From Symsagittifera roscoffensis (lineage: Eukaryota; Xenacoelomorpha; Acoela; Convolutidae), in assembly GCF_963678635.1 (NCBI RefSeq), contig NC_087067.1, positions 39,390,379-39,454,378 on the forward strand: DNA of 64,000 nucleotides, read 5' to 3'. The notes under the pieces were generated by a model. It saw only the letters and a program-made list of their open reading frames with translations, was not told the origin of the DNA and did no database searches. This document shows, piece after piece, positions 21,903 through 35,890 of the stretch (positions within the stretch are counted from its first letter, which is position 1; every line of letters begins with the position of its first letter). The position numbers were made by a program, and so were the translations under genes.

Positions 21903-23190
21903 AACTAAATTTTGTAGCAAATTTGTCAGGCTGAATGGCGCCAATCCGAGAACCCATACTATTGACGCTACTTTTAAAAACACTACAACTATTCCAATCA
22001 TTGTGCTAACCCACTTGCCTCGTTTGTCTCAGATTGAACGGAGAGAACATTTGATCTAGTTAAGGAAAATTTGCCGTTAAAAGTGGTAGTGGGACAAAAA
22101 AAAACATGTCAAGACTGCCATTAATTTTACTATGATGAAACCTGCTCGAAACACTGAAAGTCGTCCCGATTATTGGAAGCACTGAAATTCGTTCTGTTTG
22201 TTAGCCTTGTTTTTTTTCTCCAATTATAAAACCCAATTTGGTTTCAATTTTGATCTCATATCTATTCAAGATGGTACTCTAATCAATCTAATTGAATTTC
22301 ATCACCCAACTTTTTGTAAACCGAAAGTGACAAACTAAACTAAATCAGTAGAATTAAAGTTAGGGAGATCAATCATTTACCTTCTACTTTCGATGCGTAA
22401 AGTTTCAAAAACACTAATGATAATGGTAAATAAAATGATAATCACCAAACTTACAATTTAATCAACAGATGCAGGCATCTTAAATGTTGATTCAAAGACG
22501 CATGCCCAGACAATATATTCATGACTGATTTAGAACATGATATACTTCCATGATTATGAATTATGTGCCATCTTAACCAGGAAACTATTAGCTTCTTGCT
22601 GCTACCCTGAACTTTTGAAAACCATTCATTTTATAGATGATGGTCAAACTTTTAAGCCTAGACCGACTCAATTGTGTAAATTAGTACTATGTGACATGAT
22701 ATGGAACTTCGCATACCATTTGATGTAACTTAAAGTTTATGATTTTGTTTTCCATTGAATTTAAGATTTATAAAATTCTAAAAAAGTTCGATTGATTGTG
22801 TTCTAGAAACAGAAAATGATCCCTGAAGTTTTTGCCATCTGATTCCCTAAGGTTCAAAAACATTACCGTTTGTTTTTATCAGGCAATAGTATGATTGCCT
22901 CCCTAGGTGCAGTTACAAATAACTGTAGAAAACAAAATAAAAGATAAAAAACAATTTTTTAGCTTATCTTAAACGATTTGTGTCAACATCAATGGATTTG
23001 AAAGAGTTCCTAAACATTTATACCCCTATCAAAATGAAACCAACTAATTCAGTGAACTTTTTGCAGCAAAGGTTGTCAGGTCAAGTTGCGCTAATCTAAA
23101 AACACATGCTACTGACGCTACACTTAGAAATATTCCATACTTTTTGAATAATGCACTTGCCTCATTTTTCTCAGAAAAACTCTCTCACTA
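21903..23190. repeat. Diverged direct repeat pair (21,903-22,045 and 23,056-23,190)
   Basis: Two ~140-bp stretches share, in order, GCAAA-TTGTCAGG, GCGC-AATC, a TGACGCTAC core, and a GCACTTGCCTC / CCACTTGCCTC segment followed by TCTCAG. They are about 1.15 kb apart and strongly diverged, consistent with an old tandem duplication. The spacer has no recognised gene; a 63-codon frame at 22,537-22,728 is unassigned. Confidence 0.35.
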
Positions 23191-24429
23191 AACGAAGCCA
23201 AGTTCTTAACAACTAATGATAACTTTGTACATGAAGACTTCCTTGAAACCAAGTTCTTCCATGGAGTGAGGCAAGAAAAAATGGCTAGCCTGTCAAGGAC
23301 TTTACAATGATGAAGACCCATTTACAATTGATGATGCCGGTACAAGAGCAGAAGATGGTAATGCACGCAGAGCATTCGCCAGACAATCTTCGAAAGTGAG
23401 ACTTTCTGCCATATTATAAGCATCTCATGAGTGGTATATCTGGTGATTAGCACTTCAACGTTCGCCAGACGATTTTGCAATAAACTCTGAAAGACGCGTC
23501 AAATGCTTAGAAAATAATGAAACTCGAAGCAACTTGTTCGTTTGTAAAATTAGTGTTCTGACTATACATTAGATTTAAATGAAAAATTAAAAAATCGTTT
23601 AAAAAGTGCTGTGGAACCAGATCTAAACTACATTTTATTTTTAGTTATAAATTGGATATTTTATCACTATAAAATGTTTAATATTAACCAATCATGAGCC
23701 ATCTAACTAACAACCCACTTATTTGTAAGTGCTGAAATTACTTGTAATTTCAGCACCAGAGATATTTGAATTTAACTTGAAAATAGTTACCTCTCCGAGA
23801 CGACTTCTAGCAATCGCATTAAGCCAGTATACTCTAGATCTGTTGAGCCTAGCAGAGACTAGAATAAGATAGCGTGACGAGCAGACGGTGTACCCTATCT
23901 GAAATTACTCTATGAGTTAAACCTCGAACCTAACTCATCTGATGCGACCATAAGTCTCGAATAAGACCTTAAAAACATATTAGCTCAAAACTAACAAGAT
24001 AGATTAGAAATAGACAAAAACATTTTCGAAATGTTACATGATAATAACTTAATCGAAATGTCTCTTCGACTCAATAGATCAGAGCCGCTATTCCGTACAA
24101 TACGAGAACTACCAGGTATTGGAAGAAGACCTCAGACAAGAGACGATCTACGACTACGAAGAAACTTACCATTAAGTTTCATGGTCGTACGGCAAAAGCC
24201 AGAACAAAACTTTATATTTAGAATTTTACTAGCAATGAATTTAGATTTTCATTTGCAATTATAAAACCTTGAAAAATAATCTTCAATGATTATTTCAGGC
24301 GCTATACAAATTTTACTTTTGTACAATATCAATTGATAAAAACATCTCGAATTGTTTCCTCCAAAACTGCAGTAAGATTCAAAAAGATATCTGAAAAAAA
24401 TATATTTATTAAAAGAAAAAGAAAAATAA
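23191..24429. other. Unassigned DNA before the first LTR element
   Basis: No recognised coding region. The words CGCCAGACAATCTT and CGCCAGACGATTTT occur near 23,37x and 23,46x. 23,790-24,240 is slightly less AT-rich and may already belong to the LTR or leader of the element that follows, but I could not find a matching second LTR to prove this. Confidence 0.3.
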
Positions 24430-25711
24430 GTTAATTTGATCATGAACTATTAATATATATACAACTCATCGTGTCATCTCCAGTTTCATCACCTAAAAAT
24501 AATAGCAATCATAAAACTACTAACATCATCAAAAACTAAACTTTTCTATCAATAAAACATAAAATTATTTTTAAAGGCTTATCCTAAATTTTATCTTTCT
24601 TTAACTTAAATTTATCTACACCATAAATAAAGATCATCAAGGCTTTCCTTGGATCTCCTAAAAAAATACCTAACTTAATTCATTTTATAACATTAAAATT
24701 TATATCTGATCATCAAGGCTTATCCTTGGATCAAATAGAACAGTTTTGTTCTCCCCCACCCTATTAATAAAGTGTCTAATGACCTCAAACGTCAATTTAC
24801 TACCCAAACCTTTCAAAGACCCAGGACTAATAGAAATTTTTCAAATCACTCTAACCATTCTAATTAGGCTAAACAGTGAAGAACCTCGGTTATTCATCCT
24901 TCACTTGATCCCCCCTCTTACCTGACCCAGGCTAAATCTTAAATCTTAGTAATTTTTAAATATTACCTAACGAACAACTCGCGTTCTAATTTTACCTGAA
25001 CCTTGTAGATCGATTTACTATTCTCCAACCCTTGAACACGATCACTACCTCTAAGTAAGATTAAGTAAATTAACACCTTAATTTAGAATAGTCACGAGAA
25101 AGTAACAGTCATTCTCCGGAATCGATATATACTTTTCTCTCCAACCCTGAATAAAAAGACCCAAATTAGGCTATCCAAAAAATTGTAAGGACTAACAGTC
25201 TAGGAAAATATAATCAATAATAAAAATCTTGCATCCTTCATCCTAAACCTTATGTCACTGAACAGTTTAGGAAATAAACAAACAAGCGTATTGCACAATT
25301 GCGAAATAAACAACAAAACATACGAGCTCGTCATCACACCACACAAACAAACGATTGGATATTATTGAACAAAACGACAAACAAAAAAAAGGAAAATTAT
25401 AAGTAAACAAATACAAATTATACGAAAAAGATTTTCAAAGCGAAGAAACGCAGTCTCCGAATCAGAAGTCAGTAATTTAGATGAGCTTTGCAAACTAAAA
25501 GAAACAGTAAATAAAAACTACCCAGTTCACAATCAATTATATTTTTCTGATTCAGAAGCCACATCACATTCATCAAAACAAGGAAAAAGAAGAATAAAAA
25601 AAAGATATACAAAAATAATCCAGTACGTTTATATAATTGGAACCAACCAATCAGACACATTGAACATTACGCACTGACAGTCATAAAACGAAAAAATGAG
25701 CCAAAGTCCAA
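24430..25711 (+). other. Putative LTR/leader region of the first element
   Basis: A-rich, gene-free DNA before gag. It contains a 76-bp-spaced direct repeat, GATCATCAAGGCTTTCCTTG at about 24,632 and GATCATCAAGGCTTATCCTT at about 24,708. No primer-binding site or LTR end could be fixed. Confidence 0.35.
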
Positions 25712-26305
25712 GTGATGAAAGTCCAGACGAAAACTCTCCCATTTCTATTAAATGTTCTCCCATTTCTATTAAATTCACTCACTGAAGATAGGGGACAAAT
25801 ACAATTTTGTACTAATTTAATCGCAAATGTATTCGAACAAGGAATTAGCCCATGTAAAGCAGAATTCCCAGAAGTAAAAATGAAAAGACAAATTATCGAT
25901 CATTATTTAAAAGGAATATGTAACCTAACACAACCATATGGAATCTACGCCATAGAACTCAGCACAGAAAGTAAATTTCATAAAAAACATGTTATTCAAA
26001 TAGACGATGTTGACATAGGATTTTCAAAAGTATTCGCAAAATACATCAAAAACATACAACACCAAAATTCACAGAGAGCACATTCAATATTCATTAACGA
26101 TGCTTTTTCACTAACATATTGTTATATATCCATACTAGAAAAAATAGGAACTGAAAGTAGATCACCCGTTCAAACATCAAGACATACGAATGTAAGAAAA
26201 GAAATTGCCGCATTTTCAGTATTTTTAAATGCAATCCCCGAAATTTTTTCAAGCAATGAAGTTTCACAAAACGTTAAACACGATTTACAAAAAATCTTAG
26301 CATGA
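25712..26305 (+). pseudogene. First element: N-terminal gag-side open stretch
   Basis: A 197-codon open stretch upstream of the capsid-like part. No domain is recognised. It is rich in Ile, Lys, Asn and Gln, matching the AT-rich element rather than host exons. By position it is the N-terminal gag (matrix-side) part or a small 5' gene. Protein-like sequence continues to about 26,760 in another frame. Treated as part of the fossil element. Confidence 0.4.
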
Positions 26306-27086
26306 TTTATAATTTATTATTTTACACATTGCAATTGTAATTGATTCAATTGCACAAGCAAGAAAAATTTTTAGACTTCAAAGTACCAATGACGACACTG
26401 TCATTGCAGAACAATCAGATTATATTTGGGACCCTGAATGGTCTCATCCATTATTTCTGAACATCCCAATAGACATCTCAAGTCAAGCAATCAGTACAAT
26501 TTCTATTCACAAAGACTATGTAAAGGTATTTCCACTTACAATAGATGCAACACCTTTAAACTATAATTCATTTTTACCTGATAGAAGACAAAACAATAGC
26601 CTAAATTCAACCCTTGTACAACATGAAATTTTGAATGGAACTAGAAATCTTACACAACAAGATATTCAAACGCCATCACATTTGGTAAATGAAGAAGTAG
26701 TTGAAACAATAGTAACAACTACAAACAAAGTTTTTCACCAATACATCCAAACCTTACAACACTAAAAACCTAAAAATCAAAAATTACCACAAGCAACATT
26801 GCAATCTACGGTTAAACCCTCGGTTGCTCCAAAATATTCACATATGGCTTATCAGACATATAGACCAATGACAAAAAAAAACACACAAACAAAAAACATT
26901 CACCAGAAGTAATTTCGCAGAACACAATTAAAATTATGTAAACCCATCAAAAACAACTCATCCTCCTCGTATACATAGGCAAAATCTTTTATTTTCACAA
27001 AAGTCGAATTTTCCAATGACATCAACAAATTCAGTAAATTTCCATGATCATAGTGAAAATTATCCATTTTTTTCAACAAAATAGGA

Positions 27087-28920
27087 ATGAATAACAAACA
27101 CCATATCACACATCAAATTATTTATCATCAGATAATGACGATTATGATCAACCGGATAGTTTTGCACCATACACAAGAATATCATACACAAAAACCTCGA
27201 CAAAATCAAGTATCTCAAAATATAAAATATCACCCACAAAATTTAGCTAATACACAAAGCTATCAACCGATGAACATACAAAATCAACCAAGCGCACAAT
27301 TCTATCAACCAGCACAATCACAAATCCCAGCCATTATGCATTCTTATCAAACAAAACAAATGCAAAATGAAATACCACTACCATATTATTTACAACAACA
27401 CGAAATAACACAAAATCAATTTACAAATTTTTCACAAATGCTGAATGCCGCAGAATCACTACAAATGACAATGAATTCATACCTAATGCGTGGATCCTCA
27501 ATAATATCAAATAAAGCATTGATGGTATTTAAAGGTACAGACCCTGAATACTCCGTAGAAGATTATTTAAATGCAATCACAGCAAATTTTTTTTTAAAAT
27601 ATAGGACCTGGACTAATTAATACGCCACTTCAGCAAAATTGGATACATAGACGCTCAGCGTTAATACAAACAACACTTGATGGCGCAGCTCAAAAATGGT
27701 TTTCAGTTTTACCTAAAGATATAAAAACAGATTGGAAAAGATACACTCAAAAATTTTCAAAATTGTTTGATTCTGAAAGAAATAAACAACGTCAGAGAGT
27801 TTTATGTAATGAAATTCGCAGACTACCAAACGAAACAATTAAACAATTGGCAGTTCGAATCGAAACACTAGTTCGAAAAGCATATTCAATTAACGCCCAT
27901 GATTATAAAAACACGAAAATGACAGAAATTTTAATGATGACTCTAACACCCCAATTAAGGAAAATAGCTTTAAAAAGAGAGCATCACATCCCTCCTCAAT
28001 TCGAGAACCAGATTTAGATTTCAGAAAACTAGTTGATAAACTTGAACAAGTAGAAATCACAATGAAACTCGAAGAAACAGAAAATCTTAAATTACAATAG
28101 AATCGAAACAAATACTACACATATAAACAACATACAAGATTCCGATGTAGATCTAACTGAAAAAATCACTGTAATTTTAAACATATATGAGAAAAACCAT
28201 CTTGTAAATCATCTTTCAAAAACTGGTGTAATTATTGCCGAAGATACGGACACAGTATTGCCGAATGTAGAAAAAAACAACAAGATAACCAAAACAAACC
28301 ACAAAATTACAAAGAACCAGATAAATCATTCTATCAATAGATGAAAAAATACCAAAATTTACCAAACAAAAACATACATAGTAACAACAGCTCTGGTAAC
28401 CCACTTCCAAATGATTCAAATTACTCAAGAAACCAATCACCCTATAATTCTAGTTATAGAGGTAGATCACCAGAACAAAGAAACTAACGAAATTTCTCAC
28501 AAAATAGATATAGTCGATCAAATAGTCAAAATTATCAGTATAGAAATAACTATTCACGATCAAATTCAAACAGAACAGAATTCAATAGACACTATTCAAA
28601 CAATAAATCACGAAATTCATCATACAATAGAAACAGAAACTATTCAAACAATAGGAATAAAATTTATTCAAACAATCAAAATCAACGTTAACAAAACAAT
28701 AGAGCAAGAAACAATTCATACAACAGATCCAATTATCAACGAACGAATAACAATAACTACTATAATAGATCACGAAATAATCCACAAAATAGGAATCTAA
28801 GCTATAAAAATCAGCAAAGGAATTATTCTCAATCTCCTCATAGAAATAATTATCGCTACTCCGATTCCCAACACAAATATAGAAGCAACACACCGAAACA
28901 TCAAAGACAAATTAATCAGG
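27087..28920 (+). pseudogene. First element: gag (capsid-like, zinc knuckle, basic tail)
   Basis: Parts in order: a Gln/Asn/Tyr-rich N-terminal segment (27,087-27,450); capsid-like stretches including MVFKGTDPEYSVEDYLNAIT near 27,520-27,580; and a separate open piece at 27,763-28,017 with LCNEIRRLPNETIKQLAVRI. A CCHC zinc knuckle lies near 28,224-28,270 (WCNYCRRYGHSIAEC; C-x2-C-x4-H-x4-C). It is followed by an Arg/Ser/Asn/Tyr-rich tail to about 28,920 that would bind RNA. The fossil is broken. The long frame at 28,411-28,800 is an out-of-frame shadow of this repetitive tail. Confidence 0.6.
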
Positions 28921-29053
28921 TACAAACAACTGAAGAAACAAGTTCAGACCCCCTGGTATCGATGATACAGAAAATACAGAATTACAATTAAATCACATTA
29001 ATTGTGAATCAACAGACAGCGAAAGTGATACAAATAATACTATCTCAGTTAAT

Positions 29054-29600
29054 ATGATCACAACTGAAAATGATTACGAACCTATTATAAATGAACAATC
29101 TTTCACTTCACACATTTACGAAAATCCTTTGGAACTTCTTCAAAATTACTGCACTACACCTATTAGTAAAAACGTACCAGTTGAACAAGAAGTAAATAGA
29201 ATTAACACTGTAATTAAACCCGAAAAAGACGAAGTACAAAGCTCAAGTACAAACCACATAAATCAAAATATACAAAAAAAAACCAGGAGAAAAAATTTGG
29301 ACAGTTCCATTTCTTTTAGAGAGTCCCAAAAATAAAAAATGTCAACCAGCAGATCTTGAAAATGATTTTTTAATCGACTCAGGAGCTGAATCAAATATAA
29401 TTAATATTCCCACTTGGAATGAAATTAAAACACTACATCCAACCCTAGTAGACAGCCTTCAAATTAGCAACAGCTCAGGGCTCAACATTGACAAATTATG
29501 TAAAAATACAACTTTTCCTAGTTCCCAGGAGAACAATGGAACAAAACGAAATCTTAAAACAACCATTTAAATGAATATTCCACATAACAGATAAAAAACA
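29054..29600 (+). pseudogene. First element: protease region
   Basis: Follows gag. A 93-codon open stretch (29,054-29,335) precedes a retropepsin-like active-site context, NDFLIDSGAESNIINIPTW, near 29,361-29,417. This is the aspartic protease that would process Gag-Pol in a living element. It is part of the broken fossil. Confidence 0.55.
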
Positions 29601-30285
29601 CAATATCATTGGCATACCATTTATAACTAAGTATACTCCCACAATAAATTATTTCAATAGTAAACTTCATATAATAGACAAGTGCACAAGAATGAAAAAT
29701 ACATCCTTAACATTCTTTCAAAGATTAAACAAACAACCACCATTTTTCTCTAAAATTTACCCCATATACAACCAGCAACGAAAAAATCTGAAACCACTAT
29801 CAGGAAGTGTATATAACTTTTCGATTAAATAAGTTCACCAATACGATAAAAACCAAAATAGACAACATCTTTTTATGTCAGATCTTGAATTTAAACCCAT
29901 CCATAAATTTTTTTGAATAACAATCTCATCCATAAAAACATGAAACATTCAAACTCCGATATTACTTCATTACACGTATATAACAATTCACCAAATCAGA
30001 TAACATTACCTCTAGGACTCTTAGGATACTGTGAAACAAATGCCACAACTGTACCCACAAACGAAATAGCATATCGAGTCAAAAATGTATTACAATTACT
30101 AGACATATGTCAATCAACATTTCTTGACGAAGAATTCTCAATAAACAATATAATGAGCAATGAAAAAAGAAACACAGATTATTTCACAAAAATACCATAT
30201 TTTAACCAACGTTTAAAATATCACATTATACAGAAGAACAACAAAAATTCTTAACAATGTTTATTTTTTAACATTCTCAAATAAC

Positions 30286-31065
30286 ACAAAACGAATTCGA
30301 CAAATTAGCCAAACTGTTACTAAAATATCCAACAGTTTATGGAATATCAAAATTCGATTTCGGAAAAACTAGTTCACCGCTACATTTACCTTTAAAACCC
30401 GACACAATTTTCAAAAAACAAAGAGCAAGCAAAGTACCAATACACTTACATGATAAAGTAACTAGACTACTTGATATTTGGGAACAATATGAAATTATAT
30501 CTCCAGTAAATAAGGAAAAACAACCAAAAGGTAAAACCTTTATCAACCCAGTTTTCATCCTTGCTAAATGAGAATCAGTAAAAAATGTTATAGACGCTAG
30601 ATATCTCGATTCCCTAATTGACGAGTCTAAATGTAATTGGCCCATAGAACCAATTGAGGTGGTTCTAACAAAAATAAATGGTAAATTTTTCACAATCGCA
30701 GACATGAATAGTGCATATAATCAAATGCCATTAGATGAACAATCACGACGGTTGACACAATTCGTTATTGGAAATCAACAATACGAATTCAACAGATTGT
30801 TCTATGGAATATCCATAGGACCAGCAGCTTTCCCAGCTTTTATGAGTAAAATTTTTAGACCACTTATACTCAAGAAAAATGCAATCACGTACTTAGACGA
30901 TGTTTTCATGCAATCAAAAATTAAAATTGAAATGTTTATAATTTTAGAACGGTATCATCAAATACTCAAAAATGAAAATATGAAAGCAGCCCCAGAGAAA
31001 TCACATTTTTTCTAACACGCGTAAAGTTTCTTGGACATATTATTGAAAGAAACACTATAACTCCA
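30286..31065 (+). pseudogene. First element: reverse transcriptase
   Basis: RT fingers/palm landmarks are visible. ADMNSAYNQMPLDEQ lies near 30,700-30,745, NRLFYGISIGPAAFPAFMSK near 30,792-30,850, and the catalytic-loop context ITYLDDVFMQ near 30,886-30,915. The longest open piece is 30,659-31,015. The sequence is of Ty3/gypsy type. Part of the broken fossil. Confidence 0.68.
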
Positions 31066-31720
31066 TTGAAATCACATATAGATGCAATTCAAAAATTTCA
31101 ACCACCCACAAATAAAAAGAAAAATCAAGAATTCCTTGGAATGTTAGATTTCCTCAAAAAAAAATATGTATATAAAATGCAATTATACTTAAGACCTTTC
31201 TATAACATCCTTAGACAGCAGAACAACTTTGAATGGACTACTGAACATCAAACACGTTTTGACGAAATTAAAAAACTGCTAACAGAACAAATATCAAATA
31301 CAATCCCAGATCCAAATCAACCATTCTATGCAATGTGCGATGCTTCGAATTTTGGCATCGGCGCAGCATTACTACAATCAAACAGTGGAACAAAAAGATG
31401 AATCTTAAATCAGCAAATTCTCGCTCATTTACACAAGCCGAACTACGACTCTCTACTCTTATGAGAGAATGCACAGCTATAAAATACACACTTACAGAAT
31501 ATGCATTTCTGATACTTGGATCAAAACATACAACAGTTCGTTTTACAGATCACAAACAATTATATTTCTTTTTACACAAAAATCCAATCCAAACCATCGA
31601 GTTTACAGATTTCAATTGATTTTAATGAAATTTCCAAATTAACATATAATTTGGACAGCAGGAAGAAATCTTGCATTACCAGATACACTAAGTAGAATTA
31701 CACCACCTGAATTACTCACA
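31066..31720 (+). pseudogene. First element: RT connection and RNase H
   Basis: 31,066-31,401 holds the RT connection (FLGMLDFLKKKYVYKMQLYL, LRPFYNILRQQ) and the first RNase H strand (FYAMCDASNFGIGAALLQS). Further RNase H landmarks are ELRLSTLMRECTAIKYTL, VRFTDHKQLYFFLH, and near 31,640-31,705 TWTAGRNLALPDTLSRI. The order and motifs are typical of Ty3/gypsy pol. Part of the broken fossil. Confidence 0.62.
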
Positions 31721-32396
31721 CAAAAAACTACCGTTGAAATACCACAAAATATTAACTTCTATCTTGCGAAAAACGAAACATCACCACGACTAGAATGTAA
31801 AAACGCAGTAAAAACCGACTTTGATCAATCAAAAATAAACCTTTTACAACATTTTCCACTTTATTTAGATTGTCAAAAAAATCAAAATGAAGTCGACTTG
31901 TTAGGTACATCCATATTTAAAACAATTCCATATTCACATTGCATAAAAAATATTACTCAACAAAAGACAAAAAAGCAGCAGCCACACAAAAAAAGATCCC
32001 TTCCCATTAATAGAAAAAGAAAAACTAACTGACATTAGAAATTTATCAGGACCACCGACAACTGATTTAAAATACACAGTCAATCAAGTTTTTAACCTTC
32101 ATGACCCACTTGATTTGATTCCCCTATCAAAAATAAAAGTCGAATTTTTTTTTACCACCAACAGAGAAAATTACACTAAAATTATTACAAAATTACCGAA
32201 ATTTTGACCCTGTTATTAGACATCTCAAATCATGGCACAAATATAAAACAAGGCCAACAAAAGCTGATACAAGGATATTAGGAAACAAAACACTCCTTAG
32301 ATACTTTAAAAAGCCAACAGTACTACTATAAATGAAAACACAAACCCTTTAGAATATCAAACACCCGATTTTAAAGTACCCTGTCTTCTCCTCAGC

Positions 32397-33293
32397 ATGA
32401 TGTTGATAGCATTCAACATATCACACACACAAAATACAAAAGGACACTCAGGATCAGAAAAGACATATTCAAATTTTACACAAAATTTTTACTTCCCAAA
32501 TGCACCAATTTGGATTAAAGTACTATGCAAAGATTGCATAATAAGTCAATTTAATAAACCTTACCCATATCAAAAACAAATAGCACCAAAACAAGATTTC
32601 AAAGGACAAAGTCTATATTTCAATCATAGAATTTCTTTCGACACAAAAGGACCAATTTCACCATCTTCTGAAGGAAATTCTTATATTATGGTAATTGTTG
32701 ATGCATTCAAACACTACGTAGCACTCAACCCAGTACCACATTGTATTGCTTACTACGCATACACAACACTCTACGATCATTGGATAGCTAAATTCGGATT
32801 ACCCGAAAAACTAGTTACAGATAAGGGCACAGATTTTATATATATTGAAATCATCACATTATGCCACCTATATAACATTAAACATAAGCCACGTACATCT
32901 CATGCACCTTGGACAAATGGGTTAGTGGAAGGTATGAACCGTTCACTGCAAGAATATCTTCGATGTATCATAAATGGAAATGATACACGATACACTGAAT
33001 GGTCAGCAGATGAAAAGTTATTCCCCTTATCTTATAATTCACAAATCACAACATTCCTAGGAAAGTCACCATACGAAATGGTTTTAATCAAAAGCCACGA
33101 AAACCAATTATGTTCACAGCAAACGCCTAAAAATAAACAAAGATATTGTCAACCAAACAACAATTCATTTTGTTATAATCTACCATTACATACCCATGAT
33201 GAAGACCACTTTCATCATCCACAAATTTTAAAATTAGCTTGCGGTACACATACCGAATGGATTTCAAACATAATGAAATATACCAAAAAGTAA
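32397..33293 (+). pseudogene. First element: integrase core
   Basis: The 298-codon open stretch covers the zinc-binding end (GHSGSEKTYSNF, then CKDC) and the catalytic core. The core shows ISFDTKGPI near 32,630, VTDKGTDF near 32,814 and LVEGMNRSLQEYL near 32,922. The second Asp (32,820) and the Glu (32,928) are spaced D-x35-E, the retroviral integrase spacing. In a living element this enzyme inserts the cDNA. Part of the broken fossil. Confidence 0.7.
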
Positions 33294-33916
33294 CAAAGAA
33301 ATTGTTACAAAGGCAAAATATAAATAACCAATTTAATTCAAGCTTCATGCCAGCCACCGATTTAAAAATTGGAACATTTGTTTTAATACCCAAATTCAAA
33401 AGACAAAAAGGAATATCCAAAAAACTACAACCACTTCGAAAAGGATCATACCAAATAATTGATAAACCTACTGAAGTAACATACAAACTTACTGATTCCA
33501 GCAAAAAAGCAATCATTCAACACCGTAACAACCTTTTACCTTATTATCCAAAAGAATACGCACTCCGCGAATTAACTCAATTATATTCTTTCACAGGCTT
33601 ACACATTGTTCAAAATCACTCACAAATAGAACAAAATCAAAACGTTAATACCACAAAAAATAAAAATACAATTCAACAGCAAAGTATAGACCCTCAAAAA
33701 TCAAACACACCAGAACCAAAAATATCTCAAAAAGAAAGAAAAAATAGAAAACTAACAGAAAAAATCTTACCACAGGATCAACAACAAAAATCCAAACATG
33801 GAGAATCTTCACGTCTTAGAAGTCAACCACGAAAAAACTACAAGACATTCAATCCACGGTCTAAAATTTTAAAGAAAGTTGAATTTCAGAAACAACTTAA
33901 ATTTAGATTACCGTAA
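33239..33916 (+). pseudogene. First element: integrase C-terminus with basic tail
   Basis: The 225-codon stretch overlaps the end of the integrase core frame. It contains LKIGTFVLIPKF and KKLQPLRKGSYQIIDKPTEV, a GPY/F-like C-terminal module, then IIQHRNNLLPYYPKEYALRE. A Lys/Gln/Ser-rich tail with KSKHGESSRLRSQPRKNYKT ends the stretch. The tail could contact DNA or chromatin, but no chromodomain is evident. Confidence 0.6.
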
Positions 33917-35890
33917 ACATTCTTTTAAATCACTTTAAACTTTTACTTTTCTGTAAAAACATGCTGAAAAAAACCTCGATCAATTCTAGTTCAAACTCAG
34001 CCAATAGAAATCGTTCAAATTACCACCTTTATATCTCTAACACAAACTCATTAGCGGATAGATATTAATCTCCAGGCATATCTATAACTATAACTTTACA
34101 ACGTCCAGGTCAAAAATAAGCAACTTGCTAAAAGTTGACAACTAAAATGAACACTATTTCAATATTTCAACCCTCCCCTATCCGATTATCCAAAAATCAA
34201 CAATATTTTCCCAACTCAGGCCTCAAAAATCCCCCAACCAACAATGGCAAGTTAGCCTAAAGTAAAAAAGACCCATGATCATTTGGCCTAAAGTACAAAA
34301 ATTTCAAAGATACCCCCACTTACACAACAAATAAAAACAAAACAATGAAGACCTGCCAAATACCATAAAAATACACCCTCGACATTTTTTGACAAAACTC
34401 AACCCACTTGTCAAAAAATCAATAAATAATCCGACCACACTTGAATTTCACCTCAAAACTTTAAAAAATATTCGACGAAACAAATCATTTCTTAATGCTT
34501 TTTTTCCATAACAGTTGATCACATTAAAACAAAAACTTCTAAGCCTCTCAGCAAAATTATTCATTCTATTTAAATTTTTGCTATTTTTTTTTATTGAAAC
34601 TTTTGAATCTCTAATAATCCTTTCTATAATGTTTTGTAATCTTTTTTTAATTTCTACTCCCTATTTGAAATATATCTCCAATTTTCCCATATCCTTGATC
34701 ACATCTACAGGTACGAAAAGATAAAATCTATTTAAATGATACGAACCATTTTTAGTCGAAAAGATATTTTTCTTTCATTCATAATTTTTCTCACATTTTT
34801 AATATCCCTAATCAGGACAATGTGCAAATGTATAAAAAAGGCAATAGTCACATTCGCCTTTGCAACTATTCTTTTGATACTTTTTATTGAAGAATAATAT
34901 AATAAACATAAATTTTCCCAATAAGAATTAAACACTCGAATAACTTTTTAAAATTGCGAATCAACCACCACCAAACCTGCCGCCACCAACAACATCTCAA
35001 AAAAGTCCAATAACAGCTACAACTACCAACAATCCCCCACCATCAACACGAATTTCTTTTCAATACCATCCATACACTTTTGAAGAACGACACGCACGAT
35101 TATCTGAACCATTAGAACCAGTTCATCGCCAAGCATCTTTAAGCGAATCAACATATAATTTATACCCCACCTTACAACAAGGTCTTAATCGAGTAAGACA
35201 TACTAGAAATCAGAATACACTTGAAATAAATAGACAAATTATTCATCCAAGAAAAAATCGAAATTTTCAAACCCCCAGAGTTCATTTTAACATACCCCAA
35301 TCACCAACACCAACTACCTAAGAACTTTTAAGTAGTACACTACCGGAAACTCCCAAGTTTTCTTCACAACATCAGAACAAACTCGAGAAAATCCTTTTAA
35401 CCCCCCAGACACCACCGAAAATCCACAATATTGGTCAACACACTCATATACTCAAGGTGAACCAAATTTAGTCAATGAACCAATAGATATTTGTTCTGAT
35501 ACCACATTATCATTCCTTGCAGAAACACTTTCACTTCCATCAACATCATCTTTAAGTCAAATTTAACCAAATTTCACTACATCAAGAAAGTAGCCGACTC
35601 CACAATTGGGCACTAAAAAGATTACAGTACAGACAAGATATTCACAAAGATATTCAAGAAGACAACATTCAAATACTCCAACAGAATAGTCTCCAATCAA
35701 AATTTGAAATCACAGTCAGACTTAATAATATTGTTCAACACACTTTTCCCCTAGTTCCACTAAATATAACAGCTCAATCTTTACCTCCCCTATTTATAAC
35801 GACTGAATTCATATATCAATACGACAGATATACCAAAAACACAATTGGATATATCACTTTTTATATCCCAAATTCAGGATTATCAAACAC
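33917..35890 (+). other. First element: region between integrase and envelope-like gene
   Basis: Contains a hydrophobic 69-codon open stretch (34,515-34,724; SLSAKLFILFKFLLFFFIET) followed by a donor-like CTACAG|GTACG. Proline-rich and polar protein-like runs follow at about 34,970-35,560. No domain is recognised. In envelope-bearing Ty3/gypsy elements env is expressed from a spliced RNA, so a leader or splice region here would be expected. Confidence 0.35.

Noticed and set aside
23700-25700. A 5' LTR for the first element
   Set aside because: No matching direct repeat was found in 63,073-64,000, so LTR limits cannot be given.
28411-28893. Long Ile/Thr-rich plus-strand frame and a Tyr/Cys-rich minus-strand frame
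   Set aside because: Both are shadows of the repetitive Arg/Ser/Asn/Tyr-rich gag tail, which reads sensibly in another frame.
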